A stretch of DNA of 64,000 nt from Protopterus annectens (taxonomy: Eukaryota; Chordata; Ceratodontiformes; Protopteridae). Position numbers and translations under genes: made by a program. Each line of letters opens with the position of its first letter. Positions within the stretch are counted from its first letter, which is position 1. The notes beneath the pieces were generated by a model that saw nothing but the letters and a program-made list of their open reading frames with translations, did no database searches and was not told where the DNA came from. Shown one piece after another: positions 54,936 to 64,000 of this stretch. The DNA lies in assembly GCF_019279795.1 (NCBI RefSeq), contig NC_056743.1, positions 869,011,864 to 869,075,863 of the forward strand, written 5' to 3'.

Positions 54936-55542
54936 TTCAAATATGTGAAATAAATACTTGGCTTTAAAACACATGACAGTGAAGGAAAGGCCAAAATATG
55001 GCATTAAATAGTGCACAAAATCAGCTTACACAAGATAGTATGCAATCTGAAGTTAACATTACATACATTTCCATGCAGCAGTGTCATTGTCCAAGCTTAC
55101 ACAAGCTGGTACATGATCTAGAGGCAACTGTACACACACACTCATATGTAGTAACCTCATCATGCTAAATATGTTTTTATCAGTTAGGTTTTGGATAAAA
55201 AGTACACCTTTCAGCACCTTTCGATTTCTTCATTTCAGTTTTCTCTGCTAGAGATCATGAAGGTTCCACCATTGTTTTCTCTTTTTTAAATTTCACCATT
55301 TTAAAATAATTTGTCTCAGTTTGCAAGAAATGCTAGGAAACTAAACATTTTTAGCAGTTTTTAATGTTGGGCAGATAATTGTATAATCAGAGAATGCATG
55401 TTGTTGAGACCACTAAAGTTATACAAAACTCATGGAATAGCTAACGTGAAACACTCTACCAGAAAAGGTGATGCTGAAGAAATCTATATGAATGGAAAGG
55501 ATCAGGATCCTTTTTAACCCATACTCATATATTAATTTGATC
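54936..55542. other. Unassigned AT-rich stretch
   Basis: No frame, repeat or splice pattern that I can support. It ends at the SINE target duplication. Confidence 0.35.
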
Positions 55543-55806
55543 GTGTTATGGGTATTGGAACTGCGGTGGTGGTGCTGCGGTAGCGTTGTCACCTCACAGT
55601 AAGACTTTGTCCCGTTCGATTCTCAGCTAGAGCGTCTTCTGTGTGGAGACATGCGTGAATGGGCGTACCTTTGTTGAAGGTTGTGCGTCAGGGCTGGCAA
55701 CTCGGCACATAAAAATCTACTGCCAATCATTAGCGAACCGGAGTTCCGCTGTGGCAACCCCTAACCGGGAAAAGCCGAAAGACACAACATTGTGTTATGG
55801 GTATTG
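55543..55806 (+). mobile_element. tRNA-headed SINE with 15-bp target duplication
   Basis: Plus-strand copy (55558-55791) of the SINE family at 2400-2633. It has a B-box-like GTTCGATTCTC at 55614-55624, the GGTTGTGCGTCAGGG...GGCAACTC and AACCCCTAACCGGG blocks, and a CACAACA end. The 15-bp repeat GTGTTATGGGTATTG flanks it (55543-55557 and 55792-55806). It is inserted at the 5'-proximal edge of the Tx1/L1 fragment. Confidence 0.9.
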
Positions 55807-57350
55807 CTGAACCAGTTCATGTGTGGGTACATAGTTTTCAACTGTAGCTTTTGTTTTGTCTTCGTTAATTTTATATCCCGGTAAAAAAAAAAAAAAAAGA
55901 CTTTAAACTGTCTTAGAATCACTGTTCCACAACACTAAGATGTCCTTTTATGGTTGTATTAGGTACAAAACATCATCTTCAAATAAAGCCAACTTTTCTT
56001 AATTACCATACCAGTTATATCATTGAATTTCCGAGTCCTTCATTTTCTTTGCCAGTAGCTGTAAATATAATGCAAATAACAAAGGTGAGAGAGGGCATCC
56101 TCTGCGTTATCAGAGAAGAACCCTCTCACTTTGATTTGTACCTCCGATCCCTAACAGATCCACTTGAGTAACCTTGTTATTGTGTCAGAGGGAATGCAAA
56201 TGCTTCCATTGCCCTACTCACAAAATCCCAGCTTACTATGTCAGATGCCTTCTCTGCATCAAGACCCACCAACAACAGTGGCATTTTCATACATTCCGTT
56301 TCCCTCTGGATCATCTTTGTTCTGTTAATGTTGTCAAATGTTTGCCTCCCCTCCACAGAACTACACTGATCTATATCTATCACTTTTGGCAACACTGCAA
56401 TTCTTTTAGTTATTATAGACATAAACACTTTATAATTATGGTTTAAAACTGAAATGGGGCCTATATGAAGCTGGGTCTGATGGGTCTTTACTGTCTCTAG
56501 GTATTACATCGGGTCTATATTAAAAGCCCAAAACCACTGAACAGAGAGTATATGTACATCGACACATACAGGTCGATCTACATACGCAGCAAAACAATGA
56601 AACAGTGAAAACCAAAATGCCAAATGTGTTTCTTGGCCAGCAGCGAGATGGTGGGGATAAGAAAATATATCCTTTTACCCACTGTAATGTGGTCTCGGAT
56701 TTGGTATATTTAGTTAGGGGGGTGTGGGGGTGCAGGGGGGCTTTCCCCCTGCAAAAGCATGTTAAATTAATTATGTAGTATTATTTTTTACTTACCCATG
56801 TGGCGCATTCTGATGACGGAACTCGTTCGGTGTTTTGGATTTCGCTGTTTCAGTGTTTCGCTGGGTATGTAGATCGACCTTTATGTGTCAATGTACATAC
56901 ACTCGCTGTTTAGTGGTTTCGGGCTTTTAATATAGATCCATTACATCCATCACAGCTTTCTAGGATGTTGGTGCTTCCCTTCATTTTGAAATACTGTTAA
57001 GCAAAATCCTCCAGATCCTTATCACTGTCTTCCCTCCTAGCTTCCAGACTTCTACAGCAACACCATCTATTTCTGGAGACTTTCCTGCAGATTGATTATA
57101 TGTCACTGTTTTTATCTGATTTCCTCCTGTCTTAACTGCTTCTCCTGTCTTAACTGTTAATTGTTGAGCCTCATCTATCTCTAACCTTTGCATACTTAAG
57201 TCTTCCATAAATATTTTCATTTGTACTTCTGCTTTATTTCCACATTCCTCTGCTTTATACAAATTTTCATAAAATGTCCGAAATGTTTGTAATATCTCTA
57301 CAGGATCTCTGGTTATGTTTCTTGTTGTAGGTTCCCAAGTTTGGCAAAAA
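55807..57350 (-). mobile_element. Tx1/L1-type LINE fragment, minus strand, split by MITE C
   Basis: Minus-strand reverse transcriptase region of the family seen at 281-886. Read on the minus strand, 57262-56981 encodes the region before the palm (Gln-Ser-Ala-Gly-Lys-Ser-Pro-Glu-Ile-Asp-Gly, the SPGPDG block). After MITE C, 56428-56177 encodes Leu-Asp-Ala-Glu-Lys-Ala-Ser-Asp-Ile-Val-Ser-Trp-Asp-Phe. Sequence to about 55850 parallels the catalytic box and beyond, with an A-run at 55882-55897. Frames are broken. It is cut on the right by DIRS J. Confidence 0.72.
56503..56947. mobile_element. Inverted-repeat DNA transposon (MITE C) with 8-bp target duplication
   Basis: A 429-bp element (56511-56939) flanked by ATTACATC (56503-56510 and 56940-56947). 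Its inverted ends of about 72 bp start GGGTCTATATTAAAAGCCC on the left and GGATCTATATTAAAAGCCC on the right, reverse complemented. They stay matched through GTCGATCTACAT. The central segment (about 56690-56770), reverse complemented, shares TTTTGCAGGGG, AAGCCCCCCTGCACCCC and CTATACCAA / ATATACCAA blocks with the centre of MITE A. The two are therefore related despite different end repeats. No coding frame. Confidence 0.9.
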
Positions 57351-60300
57351 CTGATCTCATGTTTTCCTTTTCATTCTTTCTCACTGATGTGTCACAGATC
57401 TGACCCTAGGATCCGACTTGGCCACATTTCCAATACTTGGATCTCAGTCTCGAGGTCCTCCCTCTTCCCATAATGCACTACACCATCCCCAAATCCCTCA
57501 GATCTTGTTTGCTTCCCTACTGCTTATAGAGGTATAGAAACAGGACAGATACAAGAAGGGATGAGGCTCATACCTGGGACCTGAGGATTCCCAGATCATC
57601 CAAAGATCTTCTAGAAGTGACCAGACTGGGGGATGGCTGGGGGAGAAGGTGAAGAAGAATGAAAATGGAGAACACAGATGCCAGGTTATGGTAAGTACAT
57701 AACTTCTAAATCTGATGTTGTCATTTTCATTCTTCCTCACTGATGGGTCAGACTCCCCAGTTACGTAACTCTTGGGAGGCCTTCAAGGAAGGAAATGATG
57801 GAGACTGTCAAACCAAAGGAAGCCGTGCTTCTGGAGGCAGTGTCCAATTTGTAATGTGTGAAAGAGGTGTTGAGTCTTTGACCAAGTGTCTGCAGCACAA
57901 ATATCAATTGAAGCTCTGGAAGAAAAATCCGATGAGGTAGCCATAGATCTAGTAGAGTGGGCTCTAGGAGGACGAGACAATTCCAAATCTCTTTGAGCAT
58001 AAATCAGTGAAATATAGTCATTAATCCATTTGGCCAATGTAATTTTGGAAACTGCTTGACCTAAATGGTTAGGTGAGAAAGATAGAAACAGTTGATTAGA
58101 CTTCCAACACTTTTTTATTCTGTGAAGATAAAAACTTAGTTGTCTATGAATGTTAAAAAGATACAGCATATATTCACCCTTATCAGTTTTGTTTGTGTCT
58201 TTCGGCTTTTCGGTTAGGGGTCGCCACAGTGGAACTCCGGTCCACTAATGATTGGTAGTGGATTTTTACATACCGGGTTACCAGCCCTGACGCACAACCT
58301 TCAATGAAGGCATGCCCCATTCACGTATGCCTCCACACAGAAGACGCTCTAGCTGAGAATCGAACGGGACAACGTCTTGCTATGAGGTGACAACGCTACT
58401 GCAGCACCACCACCGCAGTATTAGTAAAGTTGGGAAAGAAGACTGGCAATTGAACTGATTGGTTAATGTTAGTTTTTGTGGCCACTTTAGGCATAAGAAA
58501 ACGGTTTATCTGTAGAGATACCCTACCTTTATGGAAAACAATGTACAGAGGCCTAGCAATTAAGGCCTGTCATTCAGAAACTCTTTTTGTTAAAGTAATA
58601 GTTACCAAAAAGATCATTTTCCAAGAAAATAATTCATGTCACAATTTTCTGCTGTTTCAAATGATTTTTGAATCGGCCCTTGGAGTACTAATGTGAGATC
58701 CCAAAGGGGAGAAGGGGTCTTTGATTGGGAGGGGGTGGTATAAGGAGAAAAATTCCTTTCATAAAGGCTTTACATAACCTAGAAGTTGACAAAGATAAGG
58801 ATTCATTTCCAGTATGAAAATTGGATATGGCAGCTAGCTGCAGCTTGATAGTAGAAAAACTAGCTCCTTCGTTAAATTAAGTACTGAGAAAAAGAAGGAT
58901 GGCTGAAGAAGGCACTGAAAAAGGGTCAATGTTCTCTTTAGAAGCCCATATCGAAAATCTTCTCCATTTGCTTTTGTAGACCATCTTAATGGAAGCCTTC
59001 TGGAAGCCAGTATAATGTCACAGATTGGGTAAGCAAGCCTGCACTATCTGATTGTCACTGGAAGTGGAGAAACTATGTGATCAGCTTGAGGGCATGGAGA
59101 TTGAAATGTTGTAATTCTGACGGGTGAGATAGGAGATCCTGAGTGAGCTCCATTATCCATGGAGCATATTTGAGGTGAGACCAAGGGAAGGGGTACCATA
59201 TTTGACAAGGCCAAAAGGGGACAATGAGTATGACTGAGTACTTCAGCCTTCTTGCTTTCTGTAGAAACTTTGGGATCAGTGGTAGAGGGGGATAAGCATA
59301 GAGAAGACTCATGGGCCAATCGTGAATCAGAGCATCCCTCAGGGTCTCCCCCCGGGGGGGGGAGGATCAGGGTGAAATACTTGCTGAACTTGTTGTTGAG
59401 GGACAGCCAAAGACATTGCAGCAAGGCTGGCCCCAACCACTAAAAATCATGTTTGCTGCTGATTGGTTGAGGGACCACTCATGCGGAATCAGAATGGACC
59501 TGCTGAGTATGTCCGCCAGCGTGGTGGTTTTCCCCAGTGTATGTGTTGCAACTAGAAAGCGGTCTGAAGAGATCGCCCATTCCCAGACCCTCATGGCCTC
59601 TCTGCACAACGGGTATGAATGGGTTCCTCCTTGTTTTTGATGTACCAGACTACTGACATATTATCCGTATGGATTGCAATAGTCCCCAGAAGGAGAATGT
59701 CCTGAAAGGCTTGCAGTATTAGAAAGACTCCTCTTAAGGACATTGATAATGCAGCTTGTTATCCAGGTTGGACCATGTGCCTTGGACCATCTTTCCCTTG
59801 TAATGCCTCCCAACCCAATTGAGATGCATCTGTGGTCACTGTGACTATTGTGGGTGGGGTGGAGTGGAGAACGGTCTGCCCAGAAATAGGTCGTCTGATT
59901 GTGTCCACCATCGAATATGACATTTGCAAATTGGAGTGAGTTTGATAGGCACAGACAAAGGCTGGTAAAGAATGGACCACTTTATCACTAAGGTTAATTG
60001 GAGAATTCAAATAAAGAATCTTGGCTAGAGGACCTAGAATAATAGCGACAGACATTGATCCTAGAGCCTGCAGCATTAATTTTGCTGGAAGAGCTGGAAG
60101 AGGCAGTAAATACCATACCTGATTTCTCAGAGACGTAATGTGACGAAGAGGTGGTGAAGCCACCTGGATTGTGGTGCCCAGCTGAGTTCCTATAAATTCT
60201 AGATTTTGTACAGGGCTCAGTTTTTATTTTGCAAGATTTATTGTAATGCTAGGGGAGTTGGAAATCTGAAGCAAGTAATCCATGGCTCATAGCAGTTGAT

Positions 60301-60705
60301 GCCTTGTTGGAGCAATGAGGAGCCAATCGTCTAAGTAGGGAAACACCTGGAATCCTTTTAGCCTCAGGTGCCGCCTCAGGTGAGCTGCTATGACTGCCAT
60401 GCATTTGGTAAACACTCAGGGGGCTGTGTTGAGTTCAAAGGGCAGTATTCTGAATTGTTAGTAATTGGCTCCCAGCTGAAAGTGCAGGTGTCTGCTGGAC
60501 TACCTTTCTATTGTGATGTGATAGTATGCATCCTAGAGATCTATAATTCTGGAGATCTATAGAGCACATCCAATCATCCTTGCACAGAAGAAGCAGGATG
60601 GACTGGACCATAACCGTTCAGAACTTTGATTTTTGGGCATACTGACTCAGATTGCTTAACTCTCCATCTGGTCTTAGGTCCCCTGTTTTATTTGGAGCCA
60701 AAAAG
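57351..60705 (-). mobile_element. DIRS J, minus strand, reverse transcriptase to right terminal repeat
   Basis: The 3' two-thirds of a DIRS on the minus strand. Reverse transcriptase: 60705-60180, with traces of Pro-Asn-Lys-Thr-Gly and Val-Gln-Ser-Ile-Leu. Connection and RNase H: 60163-59370, with Thr-Thr-Asp-Ala-Ser-Gln-Leu-Gly-Trp and Leu-Ala-Asp-Ile-Leu-Ser-Arg-Ser. Recombinase: about 59040-57783, with His-Ser-Thr-Arg-Ser-Met (57910-57893) and a decayed Tyr region. Its frame is broken by a SINE at 58191-58418. ICR: about 57620-57745, centred on GTTATGGTAAGTACATAAC (57694-57712). The terminal repeat at 57357-57510 matches the left end of DIRS K (22036-22200). Confidence 0.78.
58191..58418 (-). 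mobile_element. tRNA-headed SINE inside DIRS J recombinase
   Basis: Third copy of the 234-bp SINE family, in minus orientation and slightly more diverged. It lacks the clear CAACAA tail. It breaks the recombinase frame just before the His-Arg-Gln block. A target duplication is not clear; TATCAGT and TATTAGT flank it. Confidence 0.85.
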
Positions 60706-62328
60706 CAGCAGGAGTCTTCTTCTCTCGTGTCTGGCTTGCTGGATCCCAAAGTCCCAAGACCCTCAGGTCCCCTGGCAGCCTCTGCTGCAACACCTCTGAG
60801 CCAATTGCCTTTGGGACCAGTGTCTTCCCCCCCACCAGTGGCTTCTAGGTGTAGTCATCTTGGTCTGTTGGGACCGTGAAGACTTCAGAATTGGAGTAAT
60901 TGATGTGGTCCTTCTTACAGGCACAGACAAAATTAGGCCTCATACCATCGGCTCCTGGTCCTCGTGCCAAAGCTTTGACTTCTGTATCTTGGTTTCATTC
61001 CTTGGGCCCTGCAGATCTGAGGTGCTTGGAACCCGTTGTCTTCTGATCGGAGCTGATGGCCTGGCTGATTTTGACTCTGAACCCTACCTTGGTTTCCTCC
61101 ACTCAAGCAGTGTCTGAGCCAGGTGGACCTGGGGGCCAACACATAAAGACAGAGGTCTGCTGGTCTGAATCGACGATCCTAGTTTCAGGTTCATCCTTCC
61201 CACTTGGGTTTTCAGCTCTTGATAGTTTGGCACTGGTCTCTGGGCTAGGAGGAGGAGGAACATCTCTGGATTCTGGTGTGTCTTTGGAGTCTTCAGACCT
61301 TAGGTCTGCTGGGTCTGGTCAGTCCACTTCTGCCTCTGCTTTCAACGTCGTGGAGAGGATGCTCTCCTGTCATGAGAGAGAATGGTGCAGTATGACTGGC
61401 ACCCCCCTGTCTTCCACATTCATGCCTGTGGCTTCTTTTCAGTTTGCCCCAGGACAGCTTACCTCCGGTGGTCTCCAAGCTGCCCTAACCCCAGGGTGTA
61501 CGTGTCTGGTAAGAGGCAGTGCAAAAGGAAGCACCTGGATTCACCCAAGGAGTCCCACACTAAAGACTGACTTTGAGAAAGCAGGGGGGTCCCCCAAATC
61601 CTGCCATAAAGGCACCTCTTTCATCTGTCTTTTGGGGCTCCTTTGCCACTGTGGGGGCTGGACTGCCATTCCCCTTTTCTGGAGGAGTCTGTTTTTGGAG
61701 GCCTTCAGGATGGGTCCATCCACATCTTGAGTGGTTCCACTTGTGGATGCACTTTGTTGACAAGATCTTCACCCCCCAAGAATCGACAACACTGGAGTAA
61801 GAGTCCTGCCATAGATGCTATTTTTGGTGGTGGCATCCAGTAAGAAGGACATTTTGATGGAGAGTTCCTTGGTCCATCACCTGCATAGAGAGTCTTGGGT
61901 GTTTGACCACTTAGGGAAGCATGCCTATGCTTCAGCCACATTTGTGCTGAGGGTATTAAATTATCTAGCTCATTTGCCCATGCTTTAATGGGACATTGTG
62001 TCAGAAGTCTCAACAGCAGTGAAGACACAGCAAACTCTGGGCTTTCAGAAGTTTCCAGAGACTCAGCTTTCCACAGTCCAGTCCATCTCTAATGTGTCTA
62101 TGCATGTGCTTGCCAACACAGCTGATGTCACATCTCAAGTGGCTGGCATCAGCATTGCTTTGTATTACCATGCTTGGATGACATTGTATTTCTTTGCAGA
62201 CTGCTTTAAGGTGTACATCAACGCCTCTTTTGATGGTTCGTTTTTGAAAACACCTTGATTAGGAGTGCGCAAGATGGAAGGACATTGGCTGCTGTTGGAG
62301 TTTGTCTTGCTACTCCTCAACAGACCAT
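60706..62328 (+). mobile_element. DIRS H, gag fragment
   Basis: Plus-strand gag remnant placed head-to-head with DIRS J. It has a Ser/Pro-rich first part (60706-61490), then the basic Lys-Arg-Gln-Cys-Lys-Arg-Lys-His block (about 61512-61535). Gag core traces follow: Trp-Ser-Lys-Ser-Pro-Ala-Ile-Asp-Ala at about 61795-61821, and Tyr-His-Ala-Trp-Met near 62167, matching the corresponding blocks of DIRS B and C. It stops at 62328, where another DIRS end has inserted. Frames are broken several times. Confidence 0.65.
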
Positions 62329-62697
62329 GTTATGTTGTCCCATCTCGCCTTCTTTCTTGACGGTTGGGTTCAGAACCGAGCATAGGTTCCAACTCAGCCT
62401 AATACTAAACCTTGAGGGCTTCCACTGGCTCGAGGCTATACCCTGTCCCATGTTGCCTGGCGAGAGTTACCCAGATCTCATTTGCTCCTTTGCTGAATTT
62501 CGATTGTGTTTCACTGGCTCAGGTTAAGTCGTAATATTTTTTGTCTTTTTCTCCGTGGTTAGTATTGTAAAACCTGTTAAAACTTTTCTTATTCTCTTTA
62601 GAGGAGCTTAGTAGTATTTGTTTATATAACTAGTATGTGTTACCGCTGTTTGAGGTGTTCTTGTTGTGTGGGCCGTCGTTCTCCTTTTCACAAACCC
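62329..62697 (+). mobile_element. DIRS left terminal repeat and leader, inserted in DIRS H
   Basis: Starts at GTTATG (62329), then TTGTCCCATCTCGCC, GGTTGGGTTCAGAACCGAGC, TCCACTGGCTCGAGGCT, CCCATGTTGCC and CCAGATCTCATTTGC. This is the same order of blocks as the DIRS C left repeat. A leader follows to 62697, where a second DIRS end begins. No gag of its own is seen. Confidence 0.7.
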
Positions 62698-64000
62698 GTT
62701 ATGTGATAGTGTTCAATCTCGCCGTTTGTTCTTACACATGGGTTCGGAGCCGATCCTCGGCTCCGTGCCGGCCTCTTGCAAGCTCTGCATCGAGAAGAAG
62801 CTCGAGACAATCTAATACCCACAATCCCCCTCTGCCTTTACCCCAGATCTAGTTTGCCGCTGCTGCATACGCATCGTTGGGAGCTAGCTCGAGAATTTCT
62901 AAGCTAAGATATAACTTTTCTTGTTGTATTTTATTAAGAATTCTATTCTAGTTGATATTATCTGTATTAACAAGTGTGATTGTGTTGTGGTTCCGTAATT
63001 CTTTGGTACCGTTAACCTTATTTTTCGGTATTTTTGTATCGGGGCCTACACCCTTCACATCTTCCATAGAGACAAATTTATACCGGATTTGACATTTACC
63101 TGATTGTGACTATTTTTTCAGTGTTTTTCTGGAGTTGTATATTATTCTACAATGTCGGAGAAGGCAAAGTCTGGTTTCAAGCGTTGTCAGTGTGGCCAAA
63201 AAATGTCGGTCACTGACAACCATAGTTCCTGCGTCTACTGCCTTGGCCCTCTCCACTTACAAGAGGATTGCTCCATCTGTCACTCTTTTAGTGGGAGGGT
63301 CATGACAGATAGGCGCAGGAAACTGATGGACAGAGGTCTATTGAAACCGGCTTTCCAAGAGGCTTTGGATGCTTCTGACCAGGCATCGAAGTCCTCTAAG
63401 GAATCGAAGACGTCGGAGCCTAAGTCATCGGCTCGAGCTCTTCTTCAAAGGTTAGATCACCGGTTCCACAGACTTCGGGCCGAGTGTTCAACTGGTGTCG
63501 GTTCCTGAGCCTCGAGTCTTGGAACCGGTGATGGAGCTCCCTCCTTCGGGCATGTTGAGGTCGGCCTCGTCTTCGGTTCCTGCGACCCGTTCTTCGCCCA
63601 AACTTTCGGATGTCGATGTGGATCGCGTGGTGCAGAAGTTGTTGGAGCATTCGCCCTCTCTAAACTTATTTCGGTTTCCACCCAGTTGGTTTGAAACTTG
63701 AAGGCCTTCCTGTATCTCCATCCATTCCTCCTCCGAGACCGATTCAGTCTTTGGAGCGGAAGAGGCTGATCTGCTGATTGTGGAGCCCTCGGTCCAGAAC
63801 CGTCCTTTCTCGGTCTGTTCCCCTCACCTCGACTCCGTCGGACCCGGTACCGGAGTCTCGGAGCCGACGGTCTGTTCTTGGTTCCGGGGCCGAGAGTCGA
63901 ACCGACGTGTCGGTTCCGACTCTCCCCCTCGGGGCCTCGGCACGGATCGATTCGGCTCCGTCCTCGGGGTCGATGCCTTCGGTGCCCGTGTCGGGGATTC
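62698..64000 (+). mobile_element. DIRS G, left terminal repeat and gag start, runs off the window
   Basis: Starts at GTTATG (62698). The left repeat, with TTCAATCTCGCC, GGTTCGGAGCCGATCCTCGG, CATCGAGAAGAAGCTCGAG and CCAGATCTAGTTTGCC, extends to about 62850. A leader of about 300 bp leads to the gag ATG at 63152. The element is truncated only by the end of the window, so it may be complete beyond it. It is closely related to DIRS C. Confidence 0.8.
63152..64000 (+). pseudogene. DIRS G gag, 5' part
   Basis: Open from Met-Ser-Glu-Lys-Ala-Lys at 63152 to a stop at 63506. The head has Cys-x-Cys-Gly-Gln...His...Cys-Val-Tyr-Cys-Leu-Gly...His...Cys-Ser-Ile-Cys-His, a likely zinc-binding fold (residues about 10-46). 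It keeps the Asp-Arg-Gly-Leu-Leu-Lys-Pro stretch that is broken by a stop in DIRS C. A frameshift near 63500 moves the Ser/Pro/Val-rich continuation to the frame of 63495-63701. Repeated TCGGTTCCG and TCGGCTCCG words fill the rest. The gag core lies beyond the window. Confidence 0.75.

Noticed and set aside
55558..55640. tRNA gene
   Set aside because: A- and B-box-like blocks are present, but stem pairing is poor and the same head recurs in other SINE copies with downstream body and tail.

Overview
The window reads as intergenic or intronic DNA of a vertebrate with a very large, transposon-swollen genome. Almost every recognisable coding trace is a retrotransposon. Present are DIRS-type tyrosine-recombinase retrotransposons (at least ten copies or fragments), CR1, L2 and Tx1/L1-type LINEs, Penelope-like elements (PLEs) with GIY-YIG domains, two tRNA-headed SINE families, three short inverted-repeat DNA transposons and long GT microsatellites. 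This mix (DIRS, CR1, L2 and PLE abundance, with SINEs carrying an L2-type tail) fits a lungfish, another fish or a salamander. A lungfish is my preferred guess, but no single-copy marker proves it.

Layout. 0-7 kb: CR1 and Tx1/L1 remnants, a SINE with a 19-bp target duplication, DIRS pieces split by a 350-bp DNA transposon, and a CR1 reverse-transcriptase fragment. 7-18 kb: one decayed DIRS element (A) split by a 5.2-kb nearly complete CR1 (8745-13991) and by a PLE (15811-16688). 18-28 kb: DIRS B, a SINE, a PLE, a DIRS K terminal repeat and DIRS L. 28-37 kb: an almost complete DIRS (C, 30111-36319) with inverted terminal repeats and the diagnostic internal complementary region (ICR); it sits inside the ICR of an older DIRS (F). 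37-38 kb: the only candidate host feature, a 177-bp exon with good splice sites. 38.8-41.9 kb: an L2-type LINE on the minus strand. 42-45 kb: CR1 and Tx1/L1 remnants. 45.9-49.3 kb: an internally deleted DIRS (D) lying between two Tx1/L1-like fragments. 51.2-51.9 kb: a DNA transposon filled with telomere-like repeats. 52.8-57.3 kb: CR1 tail, DIRS E, SINE, and a minus-strand Tx1/L1 split by the third DNA transposon. 57.35-60.7 kb: DIRS J on the minus strand. 60.7-64 kb: DIRS H gag, then two successive DIRS 5' termini, the last running off the window.

Together these parts form a nest of insertions rather than a pathway. The most informative signals are structural: the 8-bp target duplications and shared GGGTC termini of the three small DNA transposons; the DIRS ICRs with a common near-palindromic core; the DIRS-into-DIRS insertion at that core; and a SINE whose 3' tail matches the 3' end of the resident L2 LINE. 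No element here looks fully intact by eye; all open frames carry stops or frameshifts.
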